From: Denitrobacterium detoxificans
GTDB taxonomy: Bacteria; Actinomycetota; Coriobacteriia; Coriobacteriales; Eggerthellaceae
DNA: 64,000 nucleotides
Assembly: GCF_001643775.1 (NCBI RefSeq)
Contig: NZ_CP011402.1
Coordinates: 1,038,001-1,102,000, forward strand
Reading direction: 5' to 3'
Within the stretch, counting starts at the first letter, position 1. Each line of letters opens with the position of its first letter. Shown one piece after another: positions 22,750-31,707 of the stretch. Made by a program: the position numbers and the translations under genes. The notes below the pieces were generated by a model. The model worked only from the letters and a program-made list of their open reading frames with translations, made no database searches and was not told the DNA's origin.

Positions 22750-23142
22750 ATGTCGGAAGATAAAGCGTTCAGCCTCATAACGGTTAGCAGTGACGAAGCG
22801 GACGACGTGGTCGTTCAGGCGGGTGCCGTGCCTGTGGGTCGCGCCGGAACCACCGCAGTTTCCCAGGAGCCGGAAGCCACGCATGCTTCTCGTGCGGCTA
22901 GTGAATCTGGGGAAAGCGACGAGCTTGTCGAAATGCTTCAGAACGCCTCGGAAGAAGATCGCAGGGCATATGCCCGTCATTTGAAGAACAAGGCCATTCG
23001 CGAACGCGAGGCATATATCACGTCCGAAGACGACCTGCATGCTGCAACTCCCTTTGCGCGCATGCGCGTCATTATTATCGTTGTCGGCGTCCTCATGGTC
23101 GTGGGTGCCGTGGCCTATTGGATGCTCACTCATTCCGCATAG
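22750..23142 (+). CDS. Small acidic protein with a C-terminal membrane anchor, function unknown
   Basis: 130 residues from ATG 22750, chosen because GAAGGTGG lies a few bases upstream; ATG 22732 and 22699 are in frame but lack such a site. The N-terminal two thirds are acidic and unstructured-looking. Near residues 60-95 lies a helical charged stretch (EEDRRAYARHLKNKAIRERE). One hydrophobic segment (VIIIVVGVLMVVGAVAYWML) ends the chain, so most of the protein faces the cytoplasm. It may be co-transcribed with the next, larger membrane-anchored gene, 36 bp downstream. I recognise no family. Confidence 0.75.
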   Translation: MSEDKAFSLITVSSDEADDVVVQAGAVPVGRAGTTAVSQEPEATHASRAASESGESDELVEMLQNASEEDRRAYARHLKNKAIREREAYITSEDDLHAATPFARMRVIIIVVGVLMVVGAVAYWMLTHSA

Positions 23143-23178
23143 CAACGCCCGTACACGCTTGAAAGGTGGATGCGCCAG

Positions 23179-24522
23179 ATGTCCGATCAAAACACGCATG
23201 GTGCTAGCGAAAGCGAAGAGATTATCGATTCCGTAGAAGAGGAAAACCAGCAGGATGGCGAAGCCGAACGCGAGCCAGTCGAGCAGGTAGCCGATACCGA
23301 TGTCGCCGCGGAGGAAGCCCAGGAAGAGGCTCCGTCCGATGGGGAAGAAGCGGAACTGGAAGACGAATCGAGCGCAAGCGATTGGTCCGAAGGCTCGTTT
23401 CCCTCTAATGAAGATGACGCTCAAGCCGAGTCTGCGTTCCCGACGCCTCACTCGTTTGGCGTAGAGGATGATCGTTCGCGTTCCAATGGCGACGATGGCG
23501 TCGATGGCCTGCCTTTCGATGCCGATCACCTGTGGGATCCCGCGGAAAACGGCGAGGAATTCCTGGGTGGATCCGCCGATAGCATCGTCGATGATGCCCA
23601 GCGCGATTACTACGAATACGGCGATAAGATGCACACCGTGCGTGCCGATGTGGTAGACGAAGCCGCCGCTGCGCCGGCGCGCGGCAAACATGGTCGCCAT
23701 GGCAAGGCGAAGCCCACGCGCAAGGAGCGCTTGGCTGCCATGCCCGAGCATCAGCGCAAGTCGCGTCGTCAGCGTCGCGTGCTTGTCTTCGTGCTCATCG
23801 TTCTCATTGCCCTTTTGGGCGCAATGGCCTATTGGGCGTACCAGGCCGTTACCACCATTAGCGACATCAACGTGCAGCAGGGCACCAGTGCCACTACCGA
23901 TGTTCTGCAGTCCTCGAATAATTCGAATGGCAAGGATGCGTCTTCTGGCAACTCCAAGGTCACCGATGTTCCCGATCTGGTGGGCGTGCTTGGTCTTTCC
24001 CAAGACGAGGCTATTGCCAAGCTGGGTCATGGCGCTACCATCACGCTTACCGCTCCTGTAAGCGAAGAGGGCAACCCCGTTACCGCCAACCTTACCGTCA
24101 TGCTCACCGACGAGCCCGCCGATTCCAAATCGGGTACTCCCACGGTGTACTTGAGCGTTACCGAGGAAGGTACGGTCGTGCGTGCTGGCTATACGGCTGC
24201 TACGGCAAGCCTTGGCTATGGCGATCTGAGTTTCAGCGATGCGGTTAGCAACGAGCACGTTATCGAGAAGACACTCAACGAGGCTGGTCTGAACGTTGCC
24301 GACGGTTCCGTTACGCTGCCCGATGCCTCGCAATACACTACGTATGCCACTGACGGCACTACGCGCGTGTTCGAAAAGTGCTCGTTCGACGGCACGTCTA
24401 CCGTGGGAAGCGCCACGTACAATTGGTCGTCGGTGCTTTCGTACGATTACACGGCTGCTAACGCAAGTGGCAATCTCGCCGATACCGTTCGCCAGATTAC
24501 CATCTACATTTCTGCTTCTTAG
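23179..24522 (+). CDS. Single-pass membrane protein with PASTA-like extracellular part
   Basis: 447 residues from ATG 23179, which sits ten bases from GAAAGGTGG; the ATG at 23170 abuts that site. Residues 1 to about 190 are strongly acidic and low in complexity, then turn basic before a membrane segment (VLVFVLIVLIALLGAMAYWA, about 200-220). The outer part includes VPDLVGVLGLSQDEAIAKLG, which resembles a PASTA repeat of the kind found in penicillin-binding proteins and Ser/Thr kinases. No kinase domain is present. A role in envelope sensing or cell division is possible but unproven. Confidence 0.7.
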   Translation: MSDQNTHGASESEEIIDSVEEENQQDGEAEREPVEQVADTDVAAEEAQEEAPSDGEEAELEDESSASDWSEGSFPSNEDDAQAESAFPTPHSFGVEDDRSRSNGDDGVDGLPFDADHLWDPAENGEEFLGGSADSIVDDAQRDYYEYGDKMHTVRADVVDEAAAAPARGKHGRHGKAKPTRKERLAAMPEHQRKSRRQRRVLVFVLIVLIALLGAMAYWAYQAVTTISDINVQQGTSATTDVLQSSNNSNGKDASSGNSKVTDVPDLVGVLGLSQDEAIAKLGHGATITLTAPVSEEGNPVTANLTVMLTDEPADSKSGTPTVYLSVTEEGTVVRAGYTAATASLGYGDLSFSDAVSNEHVIEKTLNEAGLNVADGSVTLPDASQYTTYATDGTTRVFEKCSFDGTSTVGSATYNWSSVLSYDYTAANASGNLADTVRQITIYISAS

Positions 24523-24554
24523 ATGCGGTTTGATTTCTGGTAGAACGAAAGAGC

Positions 24555-24560
24555 TATAAT
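24555..24560 (+). promoter_or_regulatory. Likely -10 box for the sugar-phosphate transferase gene
   Basis: TATAAT about 64 bp upstream of the TTG start. A palindrome GCGCCCATA / TATGGGCGC (24571-24593) lies between it and the gene and may be an operator or leader hairpin. Confidence 0.4.
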
Positions 24561-24623
24561 TCATCGATTGTGCGCCCATACTAGATATGGGCGCGATACT
24601 GTAGGGCGGCACGAGGACTAGCG

Positions 24624-25802
24624 TTGGATTTTCTTCAGTTGGGCATTGTTTTGCTGGTGGCTTTCGTGGTCACGTATATCATGGTGCCCGTATCCAAGCG
24701 CATCGCGCTGCGCATTGGCGCCATCGACTATCCCAGCAATCGTCGTGTCAACACCACGCCCATTCCTCGCTGTGGTGGCATTGCGCTCTACGTTGGCTTC
24801 CTGGCCGGTCTTCTGGTCATGTACGTTCAGTCGTTTACCTGCGGTCATAGTTGGCTCGACATCATCATGGAGCGAAATGTGAATCCGCCGCTTCTGGTGT
24901 GCGGCATTACGTTCATGTTCGCCTTGGGTCTGGTCGATGACGTTCGTCAGATCAACGCCAAGATCAAGTTTGCTGGTCAGATTGTGGCCTGCTGCCTCAT
25001 TTACGCTGCGGGCATTTCCATCGACGCCATTGGCTCTCCCATCGATGCGGAAGGTCATAGGCTTATCTTCCTGCATTGGGCCGATATGCCCATTACCGTC
25101 ATTTACTTGCTTGGGTTCGTGAACATCACTAATCTCATCGACGGATTGGATGGCCTTGCCGCGGGTATCGTTGCCATCGTTACCGCATGTCTTATGGTGC
25201 TCGTTGCCGCGCAGGGTTCGTTCACGCTTACGGGCATGTGCCTTGCGCTTATTGGCGCCTGCCTGGCATTCCTTCGTTTCAACTTCTATCCGGCTACCGT
25301 ATTCATGGGCGATTCGGGCTCACTCTTTCTGGGCCTAATCGTTGGTATCGTTTCTATTATGGGCGTCGTGCGCATGTCCAGCTTGGTGCTCATGCTCGTT
25401 CCGCTGGTCATTGCCGGCGTTCCCGTTATAGACACGCTTTCGGCTATCGTGCGTCGCAAGGTTGCTCACAAGCATATCGATGAGGCCGATCTCGGCCACG
25501 TGCACCATCGCCTGCTTGACGCTGGGTTCAGCCAGCGCAAGGCGGTCATCATTTTGTATTGCTGCTCGGGCGTGCTTGGCGCCATTGGCATTTCCATTGG
25601 CCAGTTCACTGGTTCGGAACGTTGGGTCATTCTTGGGGTTCTGGCTGCGGCGCTTGCCGTTGTCATTTGGAAGTTCAAGCTGTTCAAGCCCGTTTTGCGC
25701 CATTACTACGAGCATAAGGGCAAGGAAGGCCCGCGTATGCCTTCGGGCTATGGGCGTGGCGAGCAGATCCCGGAAGACCCGGAGTCTGGGGAAGAGAAGT
25801 AG
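24624..25802 (+). CDS. Undecaprenyl-phosphate sugar-1-phosphate transferase (WecA/TagO-like)
   Basis: 392 residues from a TTG start. A polytopic membrane protein of the MraY/WecA superfamily, which moves an amino-sugar 1-phosphate from a UDP-sugar to undecaprenyl phosphate. Catalytic motifs are DDVRQINAKIKF, NITNLIDGLDGLAAG and FMGDSGSLFLG. The cytoplasmic loop DLGHVHHRLLDAGFSQ carries the HxHHR signature of the WecA/TagO branch rather than MraY. It probably begins lipid-linked glycan synthesis and could supply the acceptor for the polysaccharide cluster at 30-46 kb. About the last 45 residues form a charged cytoplasmic tail. Confidence 0.88.
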   Translation: MDFLQLGIVLLVAFVVTYIMVPVSKRIALRIGAIDYPSNRRVNTTPIPRCGGIALYVGFLAGLLVMYVQSFTCGHSWLDIIMERNVNPPLLVCGITFMFALGLVDDVRQINAKIKFAGQIVACCLIYAAGISIDAIGSPIDAEGHRLIFLHWADMPITVIYLLGFVNITNLIDGLDGLAAGIVAIVTACLMVLVAAQGSFTLTGMCLALIGACLAFLRFNFYPATVFMGDSGSLFLGLIVGIVSIMGVVRMSSLVLMLVPLVIAGVPVIDTLSAIVRRKVAHKHIDEADLGHVHHRLLDAGFSQRKAVIILYCCSGVLGAIGISIGQFTGSERWVILGVLAAALAVVIWKFKLFKPVLRHYYEHKGKEGPRMPSGYGRGEQIPEDPESGEEK

Positions 25803-25984
25803 CACGTTGCTTTTCCCTTGTGTAGAATGCGTGCCGCGAATCCTTTTCGTGCATATCGCAGGATACGACGTGGTAGGATAAGCAAGCTGTCATTCAAGAG
25901 GGCGTTGTAGCCCCACCTGTTTCGGCGCTTCGGTTGCTGATGGGTCATGCGAATATATGCTGTTAGGCGTATTTTGTTGTGTGT

Positions 25985-26011
25985 CCCATGGCTCGATGCC
26001 ATGGGTTTTTT
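25985..26011 (+). promoter_or_regulatory. Leader hairpin/attenuator before infC
   Basis: Stem CCCATGGC / GCCATGGG with loop TCGAT followed by TTTTTT, 38 bp before the infC start. A terminator placed ahead of infC-rpmI-rplT fits attenuation by ribosomal protein L20, as known in other bacteria. An alternative antiterminator fold upstream (25880-25985) was not resolved. Confidence 0.6.
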
Positions 26012-26048
26012 ATTAGATAGCAACGATACCTTGAAGGGGGTGTTTGCG

Positions 26049-26633
26049 ATAGCTGCACAGGAACCACGGCTCAATGAGTCCATCACCGCACGTGAAGTGC
26101 GTCTCATTGGCTATGACGGAGAGCAGATGGGCATTTGCGCCGTCGAGGAAGCTCAGCATGTTGCCGATAACGCTGGCCTCGACCTCGTTGAAATTGCTCC
26201 GAATGCGAATCCGCCCGTATGCCGCGTAATGGATTACGGGAAGTTCAAGTACGAACAGGCTATCAAGGCCAAGCAGGCTCGCAAGAACCAGAGCAAGATC
26301 GAAACCAAGGAAATGAAGTTTCGTCCCAAGATCGATGTGGGCGACTACACCACCAAGAAGAAGCACGTCATTCGCTTCCTCGAGGCGGGCAACAAGGTCA
26401 AGATCACGATCATGTTCCGCGGCCGCGAAATGGCTCATCCGGAACAGGGTCTGAGCATTCTGGAACGCCTGGCTGATGATTTGAAGGATATTGCGGCAAT
26501 TGAAAGCCAGCCCAAGATGGAAGGCCGCAATATGCACATGGTTATTTCGCCTTTGCCTGGCACGGCCAAGAACAAGAAGGCCGCTGCTGGTAAGCGTAAT
26601 AGGAAGAACGTCGAAGAAAAGGAAGGGGAGTAA
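26049..26633 (+). CDS. infC: Translation initiation factor IF-3
   Basis: 194 residues if translation begins at ATA 26049. The conserved start of IF-3 ([20 protein letters not shown]) lies just inside, and AAGGGGG at 26034-26040 is eight bases from this ATA. The in-frame GTG at 26040 overlaps the ribosome site, and the next in-frame ATG upstream would place the leader terminator inside the gene. IF-3 genes commonly use AUU or similar rare starts because IF-3 rejects them, giving self-control. The two IF-3 domains are joined by a Lys-rich linker (about 75-90). The C-terminal tail is Lys-rich. First gene of the infC-rpmI-rplT operon. Confidence 0.9.
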   Translation: MAAQEPRLNESITAREVRLIGYDGEQMGICAVEEAQHVADNAGLDLVEIAPNANPPVCRVMDYGKFKYEQAIKAKQARKNQSKIETKEMKFRPKIDVGDYTTKKKHVIRFLEAGNKVKITIMFRGREMAHPEQGLSILERLADDLKDIAAIESQPKMEGRNMHMVISPLPGTAKNKKAAAGKRNRKNVEEKEGE

Positions 26634-26634
26634 C

Positions 26635-26832
26635 ATGCCCAAGATGAAGACTCATCGCGGCACCGCTAAGCGTTTCCGCGTTACCGGTTCTGGCAAGATC
26701 ATGCGCTCCAAGGCTTACAAGAGCCACATTCTCACCAAGAAGAGCCAGAAGCGCAAGCGTAATTTCCGCCACGAAACCGAGATTGCCAAGGCTGACCAGA
26801 AGGTCGTCGCTCGCAATCTTGGCCGTCGATAG
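26635..26832 (+). CDS. rpmI: 50S ribosomal protein L35
   Basis: 65 residues, very basic. The start [20 protein letters not shown] and end ARNLGRR match L35. It begins one base after the infC stop, with GGAAGGGGAG as ribosome site. Second gene of the operon. Confidence 0.97.
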   Translation: MPKMKTHRGTAKRFRVTGSGKIMRSKAYKSHILTKKSQKRKRNFRHETEIAKADQKVVARNLGRR

Positions 26833-26851
26833 TAAGTAAGGGAGGATTGAA

Positions 26852-27205
26852 ATGCCTCGTGTAAAGCGTGCCGTTAACGCTCATAAGAAGCGCCGCACCG
26901 TCCTTAATCGTGCCAAGGGTTACTATGGCGCAAAGTCTCGTTCCTATCGCGCTGCGAAGGAACAGGTCCAGCACTCGCTGCAGTACCAGTACCGCGATCG
27001 CCGCAACAAGAAGCGTGAGATTCGTCGTCTTTGGATTACGCGTATCAACGCTGCCGCTCGCATCAATGGCATGAGCTACTCCACGTTCATGAATGGCCTG
27101 AAGAAGGCTGGCGTCGAGCTCGACCGCAAGGTTCTCGCCGACATGGCCGTAAACGATGCTCCTGCGTTCGCCGCTCTTACGGAAGTTGCCAAGAAGGCTC
27201 TGTAA
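26852..27205 (+). CDS. rplT: 50S ribosomal protein L20
   Basis: 117 residues, normal length. It has the typical basic start [31 protein letters not shown] and [11 protein letters not shown]. It binds 23S rRNA early in assembly and in other bacteria represses its own operon through the infC leader. GGGAGG precedes the ATG. The operon ends in a strong terminator. Confidence 0.97.
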   Translation: MPRVKRAVNAHKKRRTVLNRAKGYYGAKSRSYRAAKEQVQHSLQYQYRDRRNKKREIRRLWITRINAAARINGMSYSTFMNGLKKAGVELDRKVLADMAVNDAPAFAALTEVAKKAL

Positions 27206-27226
27206 ATCCGGCTGCATAGCATGATA

Positions 27227-27260
27227 AAAGGGATTGGCATTTGCCAATCCCTTTTTGTTT
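27227..27260. terminator. Terminator of infC-rpmI-rplT (probably two-way)
   Basis: Stem AAAGGGATTGGCA / TGCCAATCCCTTT with a two-base loop, then TTTTT. It lies between rplT and the convergent minus-strand gene ending at 27317, and the A-rich upstream side could serve that gene too. Confidence 0.9.
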
Positions 27261-27316
27261 TGCCTCATGCGTTGTATCCCCCATGTGCGATGTTGGCTCG
27301 GCCAAGCGTTTTGGCG

Positions 27317-27673
27317 TCAGGGGAGGCCTTGCCATTCGTCGTCTTCTTGAGCCTCTTCGTTTTCCAGCTCTTCTGCCTTCTTCTGAACGTACGATTCGGC
27401 TACCTGCATGGCACGTCCGCTTGCCCCGCTAACGACTTCTATGCCGCGATCCTCGAATGCCGATTTGTGCGCGGGAGCGATGGAATGGCAGATGAACGTG
27501 TCGACGTCGATGCGTTCCATGAGATTGGCGTACTCTTCCCCCGTGAGCCCCTGAGCGGGTATGTTTTGAGATTCAGCTATTTCGTAGCTCTTCGTGGTGT
27601 AGTAATTGAAATTCAGGCACTGGGGGAAGTTCTCCGCAACGTCCAGGCCGTTACTCGCAACCGCGATTCTCAT
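27317..27673 (-). CDS. NifX/NifB-like (dinitrogenase iron-molybdenum cofactor family) small protein
   Basis: 118 residues from the ATG at 27673, chosen because AAGGAG stands just upstream on the minus strand. The fold pattern (MRIAVASNGLDVAENF near the start, VDTFICHSIAPAHKSAFEDRG, VVSGASGRAMQVAESY) is that of the NifX/NafY/MTH1175-type domain, which binds metal clusters or cofactors. No nitrogenase genes are nearby, so it is a general member of this family, common in anaerobes and often tied to Fe-S or hydrogenase metabolism. The C-terminal 20 residues are acidic. Confidence 0.8.
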   Translation of the reverse strand: MRIAVASNGLDVAENFPQCLNFNYYTTKSYEIAESQNIPAQGLTGEEYANLMERIDVDTFICHSIAPAHKSAFEDRGIEVVSGASGRAMQVAESYVQKKAEELENEEAQEDDEWQGLP

Positions 27674-27778
27674 AACGTGCTCCTTTTCCTCTCTCTGTGA
27701 AAACGATAGCAAAGCCCCCATGCAAGGGGGCGCGCTTTCGCTCAGCGGAACTTTTCTGCAAGTTGGTGGTAGGTGGGA

Positions 27779-27808
27779 AAAAGAGAGGCGGTGAAAACCG
27801 CCTCTCAC
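27779..27808 (-). terminator. Terminator after the DEAD-box helicase gene
   Basis: On the minus strand GAGAGGCGGT-TTTC-ACCGCCTCTC is followed by TTTTT, 14 bp after the helicase stop. Confidence 0.88.
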
Positions 27809-27821
27809 GATGACCTAATGG

Positions 27822-29351
27822 CTAGCGTGCGCTCTTGGAGTGCTGCTTGGCCCTGGTCCGACGTTGCGCCCTGCCGGGGCGGAAGTCGTTTTTCGAACCC
27901 TTGGCCTGGGGCTTGCCCGAGCGGAAATCGCCCTTGCCGTTTCGGCCCTTGGGGGCTGCGTTGCGGTTCTTCTTGCGTGCGGGCTCTTCGGCGCTCTTGT
28001 GGCCGTTCTTCTGGGCTGCCTGTGCAGCCTTCTGGTTCTTCTTGCCCTGCTTCTTGGCGGTGCCACGCGTCTTGTGAGGCGAGGGAGCTTCCTCGTTGCG
28101 CTTGCGTTCGCGCTTTGCCTTCGACTTCTTGCGCGACTTGTCTTCCTTTGCCGCGGCAGCGAGCTCGGGGTCTTCCTTGGCTGCCTTGCGCGTGGCCTTG
28201 TCGGCAAGTGCTGCTTCGCTTGCGGAAGCGTCGAACGACTTTACCTCCATGGTGGGAATGCTGATGCCGATGAGCTTTTCCACGGCGCGCAGCAGCTTCT
28301 TGGTGTCGGGCGAGATGAACGAAACGGCAAAGCCCTTTTCGCCCGCGCGGCCCGTACGGCCAATGCGGTGGACGTAGTCTTCGGCTTGCATGGGCATGTC
28401 CAGATTTACGACGTAGTACACATCGGATACGTCGATGCCGCGTGCGAGCACGTCGGTGGCGACGATGATGTCGATCTTGCCTGCAGCGAAGTCATCGAGC
28501 GCACGCTTGCGCTGGTTCTGACTGCGGTCGGAATGGATGGGCGCGCACTTGAATCCAGCACGACGCAGCTTCTTGACCGTGTTGTCCACGCGATGACGCG
28601 TACGTGCGAATACGATGATGCGCGTGCCGCCGCGTTCGTTCAGCAACGAGATAAGCAGGTCGATCTTTGCGCGCTGGTCTACGTGGATGACGTACTGTTC
28701 GATGGTGTCGGCGGTTTCGCCCTTATGGGCAATCTCGACGAAAACGGGGTCCTTCAGCAGGTTCTTCATGTTCTTCTGGATGGCCGAATCGATGGTGGCC
28801 GAGAAGAGCAGCGTCTGGCGGTCGACGGGGCACTGTTTGATGATGCGCTTCATGTCCGGCAGAAAGCCCATGTCAAGCATGCGGTCGGCTTCGTCGAGCA
28901 CCACGGTTTCCACCTGGCTCAGGTCGGCGGCGCCCTGGTTGATCAGGTCGACCAGGCGGCCGGGCGTGGCGATGAGCACGTCGGTGCCGCGCGAGAGCGC
29001 GTCAATTTGGGGGCCATAGGAAAGGCCGCCTACGACGCAGGTGACATGATGGTGCGTCTTGGTGGCGATGGTGGTGCACACTTCGCGGATCTGCATGGCG
29101 AGCTCGCGGGTAGGCGTGATGACGAGCATGAGCGGGCCCTGGCCGTGACGGGCATGGCCGATCTTGTCCATAGAGGGCAGGCTGAATGCCGCCGTTTTGC
29201 CCGTACCGGTCTTTGCGGCAGCGATAACATCGCGTCCTTGCAGGATCGCGGGAATGGCCTGCTGCTGCACGGGCGTGGGCTCATTGTAGCCAAGAGCGTC
29301 GACGGCCGCGAGGCCCAGTTCGCTCAGGCCCAATTCGTTAAATGATGTCAT
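27822..29351 (-). CDS. DEAD-box ATP-dependent RNA helicase (RhlE/CshA-like)
   Basis: 509 residues. Q-motif region (GYNEPTPVQQQAIP), motif I AAKTGTGKT, Ib TPGRL, II VLDEADRMLDMG, III FSATID, V ATDVLARGID and VI HRIGRTGRAG are all present. It unwinds RNA helices in ribosome assembly or mRNA decay. From about residue 395 a Lys/Arg/Ala-rich tail of over 110 residues follows, typical of RhlE-like helicases that use it to hold RNA. Single gene with its own terminator; the deacetylase gene upstream is 128 bp away. Confidence 0.93.
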   Translation of the reverse strand: MTSFNELGLSELGLAAVDALGYNEPTPVQQQAIPAILQGRDVIAAAKTGTGKTAAFSLPSMDKIGHARHGQGPLMLVITPTRELAMQIREVCTTIATKTHHHVTCVVGGLSYGPQIDALSRGTDVLIATPGRLVDLINQGAADLSQVETVVLDEADRMLDMGFLPDMKRIIKQCPVDRQTLLFSATIDSAIQKNMKNLLKDPVFVEIAHKGETADTIEQYVIHVDQRAKIDLLISLLNERGGTRIIVFARTRHRVDNTVKKLRRAGFKCAPIHSDRSQNQRKRALDDFAAGKIDIIVATDVLARGIDVSDVYYVVNLDMPMQAEDYVHRIGRTGRAGEKGFAVSFISPDTKKLLRAVEKLIGISIPTMEVKSFDASASEAALADKATRKAAKEDPELAAAAKEDKSRKKSKAKRERKRNEEAPSPHKTRGTAKKQGKKNQKAAQAAQKNGHKSAEEPARKKNRNAAPKGRNGKGDFRSGKPQAKGSKNDFRPGRAQRRTRAKQHSKSAR

Positions 29352-29479
29352 ATGGGATTATTCCTTGAATCTATCTACTATGCGCTTTATACGCGAAACA
29401 TCGGCGTGGATGAGTTCGGCATGCGAACACGATGCGATGCGTATGTACCAGCGGACTAGTATATAGGCGCGGTATGGCG

Positions 29480-30373
29480 TTACAGTGAACGCAGCGCTTC
29501 TCCTTCGATTCCCCGCAACGGGGAGGTGTAGAACTCCACGAAGCCCGTGAGCTTCGGGTTGAGCGCGTCTTCTTGGGGAACCGCGCCCGGGTGGAAGAGC
29601 AGCTCGAGCGGCATGTTCCTTTTTCTGGCGTACGCCTTGAAGGCGGGCAGAACCGCCGCAACGCGTTCGGGCGTCATGTGCCCGCTGAAGTTGATGCCAC
29701 AGAAAATGGCGGATATGTCCTGGTAATTGGGAAGGTTCTTCTTGTCCATGCGCCAAAGGAAATTGAGTAGCCAGTGCTTGACCCAATTGATGGCGGGAAT
29801 GCGCAGCCATACACGGGGCGTTTTCAGGAAGGGGAGCACTGGCTCGGCGGGGATGCGTAGGAACGCGATGGTGCATCCGCGCGACTCGACGGCACGAAGC
29901 AGCGCGTCGAATACGGCGGGAATAAGGTGAAAGTGCTGGTGACTATCGATGCGCAGCGCGTCCTTCGCATGGGGCAGTGCTGCCAGATGACGGTCGAGCT
30001 GGGCGCCGATTTCCGTGGATAGCTGGTTGGTGAGTTTGGCTTTCTGGGAGCTGAACGAGAGTTTGAGCATCGAAGCGAAGCTCTGGCGGAATATGCCCTT
30101 GTCGTCTACGAGAAGCGGAATGCTCTTGGGGTCCGCGCAGCAGGGGCCCTCCACCACGTTTACGTGCAGGCTCGCGAGGATGTTCTCCTGTTGCTTCTGG
30201 AGCAGGGGAATGGACTCGCTGAAACTGGGTGCGTTGACCATGACCGAAACGCTGTTGAGTGCTCCCGTGCCGCCGCATGCCTTCGCGTAGGAAAGAATGA
30301 GTTCCGATTGAGCTGGGGTGATGCCGTAATCGTCGGCATGGTAGATAATGTCGGGGGCTTGCGCGTACGTCAT
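29480..30373 (-). CDS. YdjC/ChbG-like carbohydrate deacetylase
   Basis: 297 residues. The metal-binding start YHADDYGITPAQSE, the LHVNVVEG strand and RIDSHQHFHLIP are the signature of YdjC-type deacetylases, which remove acetyl groups from N-acetyl sugars or similar glycans. The protein has no signal peptide, so it acts inside the cell, perhaps on lipid-linked or recycled sugars. It lies divergent from the first glycosyltransferase of the polysaccharide region and may serve it. The substrate is not shown by the sequence. Confidence 0.85.
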   Translation of the reverse strand: MTYAQAPDIIYHADDYGITPAQSELILSYAKACGGTGALNSVSVMVNAPSFSESIPLLQKQQENILASLHVNVVEGPCCADPKSIPLLVDDKGIFRQSFASMLKLSFSSQKAKLTNQLSTEIGAQLDRHLAALPHAKDALRIDSHQHFHLIPAVFDALLRAVESRGCTIAFLRIPAEPVLPFLKTPRVWLRIPAINWVKHWLLNFLWRMDKKNLPNYQDISAIFCGINFSGHMTPERVAAVLPAFKAYARKRNMPLELLFHPGAVPQEDALNPKLTGFVEFYTSPLRGIEGEALRSL

Positions 30374-30468
30374 GTGCCTAACGTATCTCCTTCTTGTTCA
30401 GGTTCTGGAAAATCTTACCATGCGCTACACTGGGTGTGTCCGATACACATCGTCTGTAAAGATTGCCC

Positions 30469-31458
30469 ATGACTGTAGACTCTTCGCGCGTAGCGCCATT
30501 ACCCCAGGCCTTCGACCTATCCCTGGTTGTTCCCTGCCATAACGAGGAAAAGAACGTCCATGCGTTTTTCGAGCGCGTGAAGGACGTATTCGATGGCTCG
30601 GGCGTATCGTATGAGATCGTCTACGTAAACGACGGCAGCTCCGACGGCACCATGGCGCAGCTCCGGAGCCTTATCTCCGAAGACGCCGGCGCCCACGCGC
30701 TTCGTGCCATTGGGTTTTCGCGCAACTTCGGCAAGGAGAGTGCAATCTTCTGCGGCATGAAGGAATCGCAGGGTTCTTGCGTGTGCCTTATCGATGCCGA
30801 CCTGCAGCAGGATCCCGCCTTGGCGTTCAGCATGTACCAGTATCTGATGGAGCACGAAGAATGCGACGTTGTGGCGGCGTATCAGGAAACGCGACGCGAG
30901 AACAAGGTTCAGGCCTGGTTGAAGCGTCGTTTCTACCGCACGTTCAACGTGGCGTCCGACGAAATCGAGATGCCCGAGAACATGAGCGACTTTCGGGTGT
31001 TCCGGCGTACCGTGGCCGACGCCCTTGTTTCCATGCCCGAGTACTACCGCTTTAGCAAGGGGCTTTTCGCCTGGGTGGGCTTCAATACGCATGCCGTTCC
31101 CTACACGCCCGACGAGCGCCTGGCGGGGGAGTCAAGCTGGTCTACGCGCAAGCTCTTCAAGTATGCCTTCTCGGGAATCATCGCCTTCACCACATGGCCC
31201 CTGAAGGTGGCGAAGTATATAGGCTTCGTTTCCAGCTTGGTGGCTACGCTCTACTTGCTCTATGTTCTCATCGTCGATTACCTCATCATGGGCATTGCCA
31301 TCCCCGGCTATCCCACGCTCGTGTGTCTCGTCCTCCTCTTTGGCGGCCTCCAGCTTTTGGTGCTGGGCGTGATGGGCGATTATCAGGCACGAAGCTATAT
31401 CGAGCAGAAGCGTAGGCCCCTGTACATCGTGAAGGAGCGCTACGACACGAGGGGGTAG
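30469..31458 (+). CDS. Membrane-anchored family 2 glycosyltransferase (GtrB/DPM1-like)
   Basis: 329 residues from ATG 30469 (an in-frame TTG at 30463 adds two residues). The GT2 domain (LSLVVPCHNEEKNV, YVNDGSSDGT, FSRNFGKESAI, LIDADLQQDP) is followed by two C-terminal membrane helices (about 245-310). This arrangement is that of polyprenyl-phosphate glycosyltransferases such as GtrB, which move a hexose from a nucleotide sugar to undecaprenyl phosphate for use outside the membrane. Ribosome site weak. Divergent from the deacetylase gene. Confidence 0.88.
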   Translation: MTVDSSRVAPLPQAFDLSLVVPCHNEEKNVHAFFERVKDVFDGSGVSYEIVYVNDGSSDGTMAQLRSLISEDAGAHALRAIGFSRNFGKESAIFCGMKESQGSCVCLIDADLQQDPALAFSMYQYLMEHEECDVVAAYQETRRENKVQAWLKRRFYRTFNVASDEIEMPENMSDFRVFRRTVADALVSMPEYYRFSKGLFAWVGFNTHAVPYTPDERLAGESSWSTRKLFKYAFSGIIAFTTWPLKVAKYIGFVSSLVATLYLLYVLIVDYLIMGIAIPGYPTLVCLVLLFGGLQLLVLGVMGDYQARSYIEQKRRPLYIVKERYDTRG

Positions 31459-31509
31459 GGGCAAATCGTGGACATCGTGTGAACGGCGCCTTTGTCGCAA
31501 AATTGGCCC

Positions 31510-31538
31510 TTGCGTCGGCTGCGGTGCTTTGCCATAAT
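31510..31538 (+). promoter_or_regulatory. Promoter of tRNA-Glu(TTC)
   Basis: TTGCGT at 31510-31515, 17-bp spacer, CATAAT at 31533-31538, then the tRNA 31 bp further on. Confidence 0.6.
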
Positions 31539-31568
31539 AGCCTAGCTGCTTCACGGAAGCGCATGATC

Positions 31569-31643
31569 GTCCCCATAGTCTAGCGGTCAGGACGCGGCCC
31601 TTTCAAGGCTGAGACACGAGTTCGATTCTCGTTGGGGGCACCA
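31569..31643 (+). tRNA. tRNA-Glu (anticodon TTC)
   Basis: 75 nt with encoded CCA. Acceptor strands GTCCCCA and TGGGGGC pair with one T-G wobble. The anticodon loop CTTTCAA gives TTC. T-arm ACGAGTTCGATTCTCGT. A second tRNA-Glu (CTC) lies at 20730. Confidence 0.94.
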
Positions 31644-31650
31644 AAATAAC

Positions 31651-31684
31651 GCAGGTCGCGGCTCAGCTGCGACCTGCTTTTTTA
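31651..31684 (+). terminator. tRNA-Glu(TTC) terminator
   Basis: Stem GCAGGTCGC / GCGACCTGC followed by TTTTTTT. Confidence 0.9.
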
Positions 31685-31707
31685 TTGGCTGATTGCAGGA
31701 GGCGTGC

